From: Desulfobulbus sp.
GTDB lineage: Bacteria > Desulfobacterota > Desulfobulbia > Desulfobulbales > Desulfobulbaceae
DNA: 5,483 nt
Reading direction: 5' to 3'
Assembly: GCA_030600525.1 (NCBI GenBank)
Contig: JAUVLX010000250.1
Coordinates: 1-5,483, forward strand
Both the position numbers and the translations under genes were made by a program. Of this stretch, positions 1 through 4,859 are shown piece by piece; position 1 is the stretch's first letter, and each line of letters starts with the position of its first letter. The notes below the pieces were generated by a model. It was not told where the DNA came from and made no database searches. It saw nothing but the letters and a program-made list of their open reading frames with translations.

Positions 1-107
1 TTGGGCTTGTTTGCGACCTCGGAAATAACCTCTGTCACCCCTTTGGCAATCTTCTGCTTCTGCTCTTTGGATAAGGTTCCTGCTACTCTAATATTCACAT
101 ACGGCAT
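1..107 (-). CDS. 4-oxalocrotonate tautomerase family protein (partial, C-terminus outside window)
   Basis: The visible 35 residues begin MPYVNIRVAGTLSKEQ and continue through an amphipathic helix ending in VANKP. This is the beta1-alpha1 half of the small 4-oxalocrotonate tautomerase fold. In this family the initiator Met is removed, and Pro-2 becomes the N-terminal catalytic base for keto-enol tautomerisation of 2-hydroxymuconate-type substrates. Pro-2 is present here. Family members are usually about 60-80 residues, so roughly half the gene lies beyond the window edge. The start is supported by GGGAG (113-117) five bases upstream of the ATG. The gene is divergent from the diguanylate cyclase gene. 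The true substrate cannot be told from this fragment. It could equally be one of the many tautomerase paralogues with no pathway assigned. Confidence 0.85.
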   Translation of the reverse strand, partial: MPYVNIRVAGTLSKEQKQKIAKGVTEVISEVANKP

Positions 108-187
108 GATCTACTCCCAAATTTAATTCATCGACAACAACCTGGTACTTTTCCATGTTGTAATTACGTAGTAACTCATATCAAAAT

Positions 188-215
188 TTTACTTTTACGT
201 CGATCAGGTTATGAT
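188..215 (+). promoter_or_regulatory. possible promoter for the Cache/GGDEF gene
   Basis: TTTACT (188-193, four of six matches to the sigma-70 -35 box) is followed after 16 bases by TATGAT (210-215, five of six matches to the -10 box). Transcription would start near 222, leaving a 5' leader of about 130 bases that contains the palindrome at 293-310. The region is AT-rich, so chance matches are likely. Confidence 0.25.
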
Positions 216-292
216 AAAGGATACGGAAATTTCTTTATTTGTTTCTCCATTACCGTTTTAAGAATAGAAATCCGTACATTTTCCCATTACTT

Positions 293-310
293 TTTGAATT
301 ACAATTCAAA
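293..310. promoter_or_regulatory. perfect 18-bp palindrome, candidate operator
   Basis: TTTGAATTACAATTCAAA is an uninterrupted inverted repeat: two 8-base arms around an AC centre. It lies 39 bases before the ATG of the sensor half of the diguanylate cyclase. Its size and symmetry fit a binding site for a dimeric regulator. The arms are AT-rich, so a chance palindrome in AT-rich intergenic DNA is possible. No regulator gene is visible in the window. Confidence 0.35.
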
Positions 311-349
311 TAATGTTTTTCGTTACCCCCACATACAGAGAACCAGTAA

Positions 350-1075
350 ATGGTACTAAAAAAAATCCCAAAAAAGAAAAGACTCATCTTACTCATTGGT
401 GTGCTTTTGGTGATTGGGTTTACAACAACGAGCTTAATAAACTACTTTACAGCAGCAGGTGCATTCCGAACGGAAATGACTGAAGACATCCTGCCACTCA
501 CTAGCGACAATATTTACTCTGAAATCCAAAAAAATCTGGTATGCCCAGCCTTTATCGCCTCAATGATGGCTTCAGATACCTTTCTAAGAGACTGGGTACT
601 CAGCGGGGAAGAGGATAGTGAACAGATCACAAAATACCTTTCCGAAATAAAAGAAAAATATGGGTTAGTGAGCAGCTTTTTTGTCTCTGAATCCACACGG
701 ACCTACTACTACGCAGGCGAAATACTGAAAACAGTAAGCCAGCAAGACAACCGTGACCAATGGTACTTCAGGGTTCGTCACATGCAACGCCCCTACGAGA
801 TCAACGTCGATCCCGACATGGCCGATCGTGATAAACTGACAATTTTCATCAATTACCGTGTGGTAGATTATAAGGGGAACTATATAGGAGCCGCTGGATG
901 CGGCCTCACGGTAACAACCGTACAATCTTTACTCGACAGTTATGCTGATCGCTATCAACGAACTATCTATTTTGTCAACAAACAGGGCCAGGTTACCTTA
1001 ACAGGGACCCATACTCTCCCTCCCTTTACCACCGTGCCAAAGACCATTTCCTCCACCATCACTCTCTCAACTTAA
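350..1075 (+). CDS. sensor half of a broken Cache-GGDEF diguanylate cyclase
   Basis: A 241-residue protein with a Lys-rich N-terminus (residues 4-11), one membrane helix (about 11-32) and a periplasmic Cache-type ligand-sensing domain. The core TYYYAGE...RDQWYFRVR...YEINVD...LTIFINYRVVDYKGNYIGAAG (about residues 117-185) is typical of Cache sensors fused to GGDEF domains. After VNKQGQVTLTGTH the similarity to what I remember of the family ends. A short Thr/Ser/Pro-rich tail leads to TAA at 1073-1075. The rest of the membrane-proximal lobe and the second membrane helix, expected before the GGDEF domain, are missing, and the GGDEF domain follows in another frame. The start is the first ATG of the frame and has only a weak CAGAG (336-340) ahead of it. 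As it stands the product would be an anchored periplasmic sensor with no output. The break could be a real deletion plus frameshift, or an assembly error. Confidence 0.8.
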   Translation: MVLKKIPKKKRLILLIGVLLVIGFTTTSLINYFTAAGAFRTEMTEDILPLTSDNIYSEIQKNLVCPAFIASMMASDTFLRDWVLSGEEDSEQITKYLSEIKEKYGLVSSFFVSESTRTYYYAGEILKTVSQQDNRDQWYFRVRHMQRPYEINVDPDMADRDKLTIFINYRVVDYKGNYIGAAGCGLTVTTVQSLLDSYADRYQRTIYFVNKQGQVTLTGTHTLPPFTTVPKTISSTITLST

Positions 1076-1085
1076 ATTGGAGTCA

Positions 1086-1577
1086 ATGGCCACCACTGAC
1101 AAATTGACCCAGCTTCTCAACCGTCATGCTTTTGAGATTCTTTTTAACCAGGCAGCAAAGGAAGCAGAGCGTGTACATCAACCGGTAACAGCTATCCTCT
1201 TCGACATTGACAGATTCAAAAAAATAAATGACCGATATGGTCACCCAGCCGGTGATGCCGTTTTGGTAAGTGTTTCTGCCACCGTCTCAGAGGGTATTCG
1301 TACATCAGACTGCATCTGCAGATGGGGTGGTGATGAATTTTTGCTGCTACTCAAGGACTGCTCCTTGAAACAAGGTGAACGGCTAGCTGAAAAACCCAGA
1401 CAATCTATTGCAGAAACAATTATTTACTACGAAGGGAAAGTTATCCGGGTCGAGATAAGTCTTGGTATTGCTCAATGGCGCAAAGGGGAAAAACAGGAGG
1501 ATTTACTACACAGAACTGACCAGGCACTTTACCTGGCAAAAGAAAAGGGAAGGAATCGATTCGAACCAGCTGCTTGA
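1086..1577 (+). CDS. GGDEF domain, detached half of a diguanylate cyclase
   Basis: A full-length GGDEF domain (163 residues from ATG 1086) that would condense two GTP into the second messenger cyclic di-GMP in the cytoplasm. The elements are intact: the junction motif MATTDKLTQLLNR at the start, metal-binding FDID (39-42), KIND (46-49), GGDEF active site (81-85), and an RTSD inhibitory I-site (72-75) exactly five residues ahead of GGDEF. The C-terminal DQALYLAKEKGRNRF is typical. The reading frame continues upstream without a stop as SQLKLES, resembling the signalling helix that normally joins the domain to a membrane helix, so this is the 3' half of the gene beginning at 350. GGAG at 1079-1082 sits three bases before this ATG, ten bases after the upstream stop, so re-initiation is possible. 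TTG at 1077 is an alternative start. Catalytic competence looks preserved, but membrane control is lost. Confidence 0.8.
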   Translation: MATTDKLTQLLNRHAFEILFNQAAKEAERVHQPVTAILFDIDRFKKINDRYGHPAGDAVLVSVSATVSEGIRTSDCICRWGGDEFLLLLKDCSLKQGERLAEKPRQSIAETIIYYEGKVIRVEISLGIAQWRKGEKQEDLLHRTDQALYLAKEKGRNRFEPAA

Positions 1578-1614
1578 AACAATGCTATTGCCGGCATGAC
1601 AACAACATCCGAAG

Positions 1615-1648
1615 GAGACCAGCCCCCAGTCAAGGGGGGCCTGGTCTC
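1615..1648. terminator. strong hairpin between convergent genes, likely bidirectional terminator
   Basis: GAGACCAG (1615-1622) pairs with CTGGTCTC (1641-1648), and CCCCC (1623-1627) pairs with GGGGG (1635-1639), with one bulged C and a 7-base loop. That gives a 13-bp GC-rich stem. It sits between the stop codons of the GGDEF gene (plus) and the Cache protein (minus), where a shared terminator is expected. Neither strand has a proper U-tract after the stem, so termination could be weak or factor-assisted. Confidence 0.5.
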
Positions 1649-1662
1649 ACACCTAGCTATGA

Positions 1663-2037
1663 TTAATAACCGCTGGCAACTATAAGATCTTTTTTTGTCT
1701 TTTTGGCATAGGTATTCTTTTCTTTACCCTTCCACTCATACTGCAACCATACGCCTTCGGCGGTAGCTGCCTGCAGGGCTTCGTAAATCGGCATTGCCTT
1801 TACTTTCAAATCTTGTCCGGCAAGGCTGGGATGAACTATGAGGTTACCGTCTTTTTCCATTATAAACACATAGGGGGTATATGCATCTGCAGCAAAACTG
1901 GAAGCTTCTTTTCCGCTGTCTATTGCTGCTACAACCTCATCAACATTCTTACTTATGGCAGCCTTGTCACCAGCGAGAACTTGAGTGGAAAAACAAGTAA
2001 TTGCAACCATGGCCAGCACGAGAATCAGACGTTTCAT
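1663..2037 (-). CDS. small secreted stand-alone Cache-domain protein
   Basis: A 124-residue protein. MKRLILVLAMVAITCFSTQVLA is a classic Sec signal peptide with probable cleavage after Ala-22, so the mature protein of about 102 residues should be periplasmic. The mature part, with YTPYVFIMEKDGNLIVHPSLAGQD (about 53-76), PIYEALQAA (83-91) and GVWLQYEWKG (95-104), has the look of a single Cache domain (sCache_2-like). Such domains normally form the extracytoplasmic sensor of chemoreceptors, kinases and cyclases. Here no membrane helix or output domain follows, so it may act as a soluble ligand-binding partner. The start at 2037 is chosen because GGAGGAG (2041-2047) lies three bases upstream and the signal peptide begins there. 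An upstream in-frame ATG at 2106 would add 23 implausible residues. It is convergent with the cyclase. The ligand is unknown. Confidence 0.8.
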   Translation of the reverse strand: MKRLILVLAMVAITCFSTQVLAGDKAAISKNVDEVVAAIDSGKEASSFAADAYTPYVFIMEKDGNLIVHPSLAGQDLKVKAMPIYEALQAATAEGVWLQYEWKGKEKNTYAKKTKKDLIVASGY

Positions 2038-2055
2038 AATCTCCTCCAAAAAGTA

Positions 2056-2084
2056 ATTATAGTAGGTTTTTGTCCAACACAAAA
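2056..2084 (-). promoter_or_regulatory. probable promoter of the small Cache protein
   Basis: Read on the minus strand, a perfect TATAAT lies at 2061-2056. The -35 box is poor: TTGTGT at 2082-2077 with a 15-base spacer, or TTTTGT at 2084-2079 with a 17-base spacer. Transcription would start near 2049, giving a leader of about 12 bases that just includes the GGAGGAG ribosome site. The weak -35 box suggests dependence on an activator, or another promoter further upstream. Confidence 0.4.
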
Positions 2085-2090
2085 ACCACT
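2061..2090. promoter_or_regulatory. inverted repeat over the Cache-protein promoter, candidate operator
   Basis: GGTTTTTGT (2065-2073) and ACAAAAACC (2079-2087) are perfect 9-base inverted arms around CCAAC. Flanking AGT (2061-2063) and ACT (2088-2090) extend the symmetry, with one unpaired A at 2064. The dyad fills the space between the putative -10 and -35 boxes, the usual place for a repressor operator. If instead transcribed from further upstream, it would form an RNA stem not followed by a U-run. Confidence 0.45.
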
Positions 2091-2095
2091 CTCGA

Positions 2096-2141
2096 GGCAA
2101 ATGCACGTTGGGGGCGAAATCTCGTTACCCTGCACATTGCC
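2096..2141 (-). promoter_or_regulatory. compound dyad upstream of the Cache protein (operator or structured leader)
   Basis: Several complementary segments nest in order: GGCAA (2096-2100) with TTGCC (2137-2141), TGCA (2102-2105) with TGCA (2131-2134), GGG (2112-2114) with CCC (2128-2130), and CGA (2115-2117) with TCG (2122-2124), closed by a 4-base loop. If transcribed on the minus strand this would fold into a bulged stem-loop 60-100 bases ahead of the start codon. If transcription starts near 2049 it would instead be upstream DNA. It does not match the GEMM c-di-GMP riboswitch as I remember it. The individual helices are short. Confidence 0.25.
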
Positions 2142-2142
2142 A

Positions 2143-2369
2143 TCCTTCGTTGAATAGCAAAGTTTGCGCCAAGAGCTACAAAAAGCAACTAGACCCTACT
2201 AACAGCCTGTTTTTAATAAAATATATTTTTCTACTTATTTATTTCCATGAACCAGTGCTCTCCGGAAGAGGGGGATACTTTTTTTTTGTCGCAAAAAAGA
2301 TACTGTATTTCACCCCTTCTTTTGCTTCCCCGCTGAAACCCTTTATCTCCCAGAAGAACCCCACAGATC
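2143..2369. other. AT-rich intergenic DNA without a recognisable gene
   Basis: Between two minus-strand genes lies a stretch with runs of T and A (for example 2279-2287 and 2292-2298) and no open frame with a ribosome site or protein-like composition. I see no tRNA, known riboswitch core or mobile-element end. Open frames crossing it on the plus strand look like read-through of non-coding DNA. Confidence 0.5.
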
Positions 2370-2389
2370 AAAAGTCGCCTAACAGCGAC
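2370..2389 (-). terminator. possible terminator of the His-tailed protein gene
   Basis: On the minus strand GTCGC (2389-2385), a 6-base loop and GCGAC (2378-2374) form a short stem followed by TTTTGAT. It lies about 60 bases after the stop of the 2972-2448 gene. With five pairs and only four U residues it is a weak candidate. Confidence 0.35.
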
Positions 2390-2447
2390 ACCGACAGTCC
2401 TTCCTTAAACTCAACACATATGTAATCTACAGGCAGAACCATACCCT

Positions 2448-2972
2448 TTAATGGTGTTCATCATCCTCTCCATTTGTATTACCTTGGTCCTTGGAGGCAT
2501 GCTCTTCCGTTGCTCCGTGGTTCCCTGAGTGGGAAGCACTACTCGACTCATACCCGGTAATACTGCATTTAAAATCTGTAGCTCGGGTATGGATAAATTT
2601 TCGTTTAAGCGAGTTATTTTCCATTGTCTTGTCAGCAGGAACAACTCCTGCCAGCAACCACTGTTCATTATCCAAATATTGTGCTTGTGGGTCGTAAAAC
2701 TCACACACCACCATGATGTTTTTCACGTCTTCAGCTGACACGTTGCTGACAACAAACTGGGCCTTTACCCATTTGTGAGGTTCCTGCTCAAGATTGTAGC
2801 CTTTTAACTGAACGTCACGCGACAACCGTCTCTCACCATCTCCACGATGACTATTGTCCTTTACAAACAACCCTTTGGGGGTCAATGCGGTCCGCAGCCC
2901 AACCACTCCCCCCGAAAAAACTATGGTAAGAAAAAGACACAGAATAACATTTGCCATTTTTTTCATATTCAT
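2448..2972 (-). CDS. membrane-anchored or secreted protein of unknown function with His/acidic tail
   Basis: A 174-residue protein. Residues 7-27 (ANVILCLFLTIVFSGGVVGL) form a hydrophobic segment, either an uncleaved anchor or a signal peptide without a clear AxA site. Residues 50-140 form a beta-rich domain containing WVKAQFVVSNVSAEDVKNIMVVCEFYD (68-94). This 'V..NVS..DV.N..V.CEFYD' pattern recalls FxLYD-type immunoglobulin-like domains, and the RKFIHTRATDFKCSITGYE strand (124-142) completes it. Cys-90 and Cys-136 could form a disulfide. The tail (143-174) is low-complexity, rich in Ser, Asp/Glu and His, ending DDEHH, and might bind metal. The start at 2972 has GAGG (2978-2981) five bases upstream. 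An ATG six bases downstream (2966) is possible, and a longer upstream frame to 3068 lacks support. It is divergent from cmoA. Function is not recognised. Confidence 0.75.
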   Translation of the reverse strand: MNMKKMANVILCLFLTIVFSGGVVGLRTALTPKGLFVKDNSHRGDGERRLSRDVQLKGYNLEQEPHKWVKAQFVVSNVSAEDVKNIMVVCEFYDPQAQYLDNEQWLLAGVVPADKTMENNSLKRKFIHTRATDFKCSITGYESSSASHSGNHGATEEHASKDQGNTNGEDDEHH

Positions 2973-3014
2973 AATAACCTCTGCTATGGTAAATAGAGTT
3001 GGCTTCTTTGCCGA

Positions 3015-3043
3015 GGTATACTTTTTGCTCCCCAAGAGTTCAA
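3015..3043 (-). promoter_or_regulatory. promoter candidate for the His-tailed protein
   Basis: On the minus strand TTGAAC (3043-3038) and TATACC (3020-3015) are separated by exactly 17 bases, each matching four of six sigma-70 consensus positions. The start would be near 3008, giving a leader of about 35 bases with the GAGG ribosome site. Spacing and position fit well. Confidence 0.45.
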
Positions 3044-3055
3044 GGCACTTTCCTT

Positions 3056-3084
3056 TTAACACCAACACCAGTGATTTCTGTAGA
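3056..3084 (+). promoter_or_regulatory. possible cmoA promoter very close to the start codon
   Basis: TTAACA (3056-3061, five of six matches to the -35 box) is followed after 17 bases by TGTAGA (3079-3084, three of six). Transcription would begin only a few bases before the ATG at 3095, making a nearly leaderless message. This would agree with the absence of a Shine-Dalgarno sequence. An alternative -10 box, TATACT at 3017-3022, would give a leader of about 66 bases but has a poor -35 box. Confidence 0.3.
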
Positions 3085-3094
3085 ACCTTAGAAT

Positions 3095-3817
3095 ATGCAA
3101 CAGGACAAACTCTTTACCAATGGAAAAATAGAAGAAGATTTCACGTTTAACGAAAACGTAGCAGACGTATTTGATGATATGGTCAACCGCTCCATCCCGT
3201 TTTACGAAGCAGTCATTGATGCCATTGCCGATTTGCTTGAACTGCGCCTTACAGATGGCGATACTATCGTGGATCTTGGGTGCTCAACCGGTTCAACTTT
3301 ACTTGAACTCAGCAGAAGACTTGAGGATAAGGCTATCAACTACATCGGTATTGATAATGCCGATGCCATGCTTGATAAAGCGCGCAGAAAATGTGAACTC
3401 TTTTCAAAAGGTGATATCATTTCATTTACAACCGATGACATCGCCACCTGTGATCTTACCTCAGCCAAGGTTATACTCTGTAACTACACTTTGCAATTTC
3501 TTCGACCAATGACCAGGCAGGCCTTTCTGGATCGCCTCTACCAGAGTCTCCCGGATGGTGGTATACTTATTATAAGTGAAAAAACCATTTCCCACGCCAA
3601 GCAACTCAATCGTGATTTCATCTCTCTCTACCACCAATTTAAAAAAACACAGGGCTACTCGGAACTGGAAATTGCAAACAAACGAGAAGCCCTTGAAAAT
3701 GTTCTGATCCCATTTTCATTCCAAGAAAACCTGCAGCTACTTGAGCGAGCAGGGTTTACAGAAATTGAGATCTTTTTCAAGTGGTTTAACTTCAGTTCTT
3801 TTATCGCCATTAAATAA
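3095..3817 (+). CDS. cmoA: carboxy-S-adenosyl-L-methionine synthase CmoA
   Basis: This cytoplasmic enzyme converts S-adenosylmethionine and prephenate into carboxy-SAM, the cofactor CmoB uses to make 5-carboxymethoxyuridine at tRNA position 34. The 240-residue product matches E. coli CmoA (247 residues) along its length. TFNENVADVFDDMVNRSIPFY (17-37) corresponds to the N-terminal segment, including the Tyr-39 equivalent at 37. SAM-binding DLGCSTGS is at 60-67, GIDNADAM at 85-92 and DD at 114-115. CNYTLQFL is at 129-136. GYSELEIANKREALENVL (187-204) carries the arginine (198) equivalent to the E. coli Arg-199 that binds the cofactor carboxylate. ATG 3095 is the earliest start, since an in-frame TAG lies at 3089-3091. 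No Shine-Dalgarno sequence is evident. cmoB follows after 4 bases, so the two form an operon. Confidence 0.95.
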   Translation: MQQDKLFTNGKIEEDFTFNENVADVFDDMVNRSIPFYEAVIDAIADLLELRLTDGDTIVDLGCSTGSTLLELSRRLEDKAINYIGIDNADAMLDKARRKCELFSKGDIISFTTDDIATCDLTSAKVILCNYTLQFLRPMTRQAFLDRLYQSLPDGGILIISEKTISHAKQLNRDFISLYHQFKKTQGYSELEIANKREALENVLIPFSFQENLQLLERAGFTEIEIFFKWFNFSSFIAIK

Positions 3818-3821
3818 TACC

Positions 3822-4778
3822 ATGCCTGACTATTCGCTCATTTTCCCAAACGCTGACAGCACCAGACTGCACACTCTTCTGCAAGATAAACAAAATTGGC
3901 TTACCCAACCGAAAAAAGGGTTCCTTCGCTACCAGGAACCACTGAAAAAAGTTGAACACCTCCGGGCATCAAGCTGCAACTTTGCAGATGATGTTGTGAC
4001 CATTGGTACTGCAGAAGATCTCACATCAGACGAGTTCCTCTTGGTATCTGATAGCATGCAAAACCTCATGCCATGGAGAAAAGGCCCGTTTTCTATTTTT
4101 GATATCGATATAGATGCAGAATGGCGGAGTGAAAAAAAATGGAATAGAATGGTCCCCCAGCTTCCAGATCTTCAGGGGAAAGTCATTGCAGACATAGGTT
4201 GCAACAATGGCTACTATATGTTCCGGATGGCAGAGTATAATCCTGGTTTTGTACTGGGATTCGAACCCTACGTTCACCACTACTACACCTTCCAGACCCT
4301 CAACACTTTTGCCAATCAAAGCAACCTTAACGTCGAGTTACTTGGGATAGAGCACCTCCCCTTCTTTCCTGATAGTTTTGATATTATTTTCTGCCTCGGG
4401 ATTCTCTATCACAGGCACTCACCCATTGTATCGCTGCAAGATATGCACAACTCCTTGAGCAAAGGAGGAACGCTAATCATAGAATCCCAAGCAATCCCCG
4501 GCGATGATCCCATAGCCCTGTTCCCTGAAAAAACATACGCCAAGGTTCCTGGCACCTGGTTTGTACCGACAGCGTCCTGTCTTAACAACTGGCTGCAAAG
4601 AACGGGCTTTAGAGAAATAGCCCTTTTCTGTCAACACTCCATGAGCCCTCTTGAACAACGTAGAACCAAATGGATGACATTTGAATCATACGAAGATTTT
4701 ATTGACAAGCAGAACCCTGCGCTTACTATAGAAGGGTATCCAGCTCCACACAGAGTTTTTTTTAAGGCAATAAAATAA
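3822..4778 (+). CDS. cmoB: tRNA U34 carboxymethyltransferase CmoB
   Basis: CmoB transfers the carboxymethyl group of carboxy-SAM to 5-hydroxyuridine 34 of tRNAs for family-box codons, giving cmo5U and widening wobble decoding. The 318-residue product is close to the E. coli length (323). NLMPWRKGPFSIFDIDIDAEWRS (81-103) has Lys-87 and Trp-101, with Lys-106 just after. These match E. coli Lys-91, Trp-105 and Lys-110, which contact the cofactor. The Rossmann glycine loop DIGCNNGYYMF is at 124-134, GILYHRHSP at 193-201 (Tyr-196), EQRRTKWM at 278-285 and EGYPAPHR at 304-311. The NNGYYMF variant differs from the enterobacterial GSGYHMW. ATG 3822, four bases after the cmoA stop, aligns with the family N-terminus. 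It has no clear ribosome site, so translational coupling to cmoA is likely. A longer frame from 3741 would overlap cmoA and is not needed. Confidence 0.95.
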   Translation: MPDYSLIFPNADSTRLHTLLQDKQNWLTQPKKGFLRYQEPLKKVEHLRASSCNFADDVVTIGTAEDLTSDEFLLVSDSMQNLMPWRKGPFSIFDIDIDAEWRSEKKWNRMVPQLPDLQGKVIADIGCNNGYYMFRMAEYNPGFVLGFEPYVHHYYTFQTLNTFANQSNLNVELLGIEHLPFFPDSFDIIFCLGILYHRHSPIVSLQDMHNSLSKGGTLIIESQAIPGDDPIALFPEKTYAKVPGTWFVPTASCLNNWLQRTGFREIALFCQHSMSPLEQRRTKWMTFESYEDFIDKQNPALTIEGYPAPHRVFFKAIK

Positions 4779-4819
4779 ACAGTTAGCTGTACTTGACTGC
4801 AATACACACATGCAGTCAA
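4779..4819 (+). terminator. hairpins after cmoB, possible weak terminator or attenuator
   Basis: TTGACTGCA (4793-4801) and TGCAGTCAA (4811-4819) make a perfect 9-bp stem with a 9-base loop. A small ACAG/CTGT hairpin (4779-4790) precedes it. The sequence after the stem, TAAAATATTATC, is AT-rich but not a U-run. It may therefore be a poor terminator allowing read-through into the next gene, an mRNA-stability element, or a protein-binding dyad ahead of that gene. Confidence 0.4.
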
Positions 4820-4859
4820 TAAAATATTATCTAGACAACGACTCATATCAAGGTGACAA

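Noticed and set aside
88..156. A 22-residue minus-strand frame (MEKYQVVVDELNLGVDHAVCEY) overlapping the tautomerase start, as a leader peptide.
   Set aside because: It has no ribosome site, and overlap with a well-supported start makes a chance frame more likely.
222..276. TACGGA...TCCGTA inverted segments as a structured leader for the cyclase.
   Set aside because: The stem is only six pairs plus a bulged extension across a loop of over 30 bases.
2096..2141. A GEMM-type c-di-GMP riboswitch, suggested by the neighbouring GGDEF gene.
   Set aside because: The conserved GEMM core sequences and two-helix arrangement are not present; only a superficial 'CAGGG' resemblance is seen.
2274..2304. 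Poly-T then poly-A with repeated GATACT as a terminator or repeat element.
   Set aside because: Only a weak A/T stem is possible, and the GATACT copies are direct rather than inverted; it is better explained as AT-rich spacer.
2108..2425. A 105-residue plus-strand open frame across the intergenic region.
   Set aside because: Composition is low-complexity (runs of Phe, Lys, Ser and Pro), there is no ribosome site, and it covers regulatory dyads on the other strand.
3741..3821. An upstream start for cmoB at 3741, overlapping cmoA.
   Set aside because: The extra 27 residues are cmoA sequence read in another frame, and the ATG at 3822 matches the family N-terminus.
4820..4830. TAAAAT or TATTAT as a -10 box for the SLOG-like gene, using TTGACT in the dyad as the -35 box.
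   Set aside because: The spacers would be 21 or 26 bases, too long for a sigma-70 promoter.
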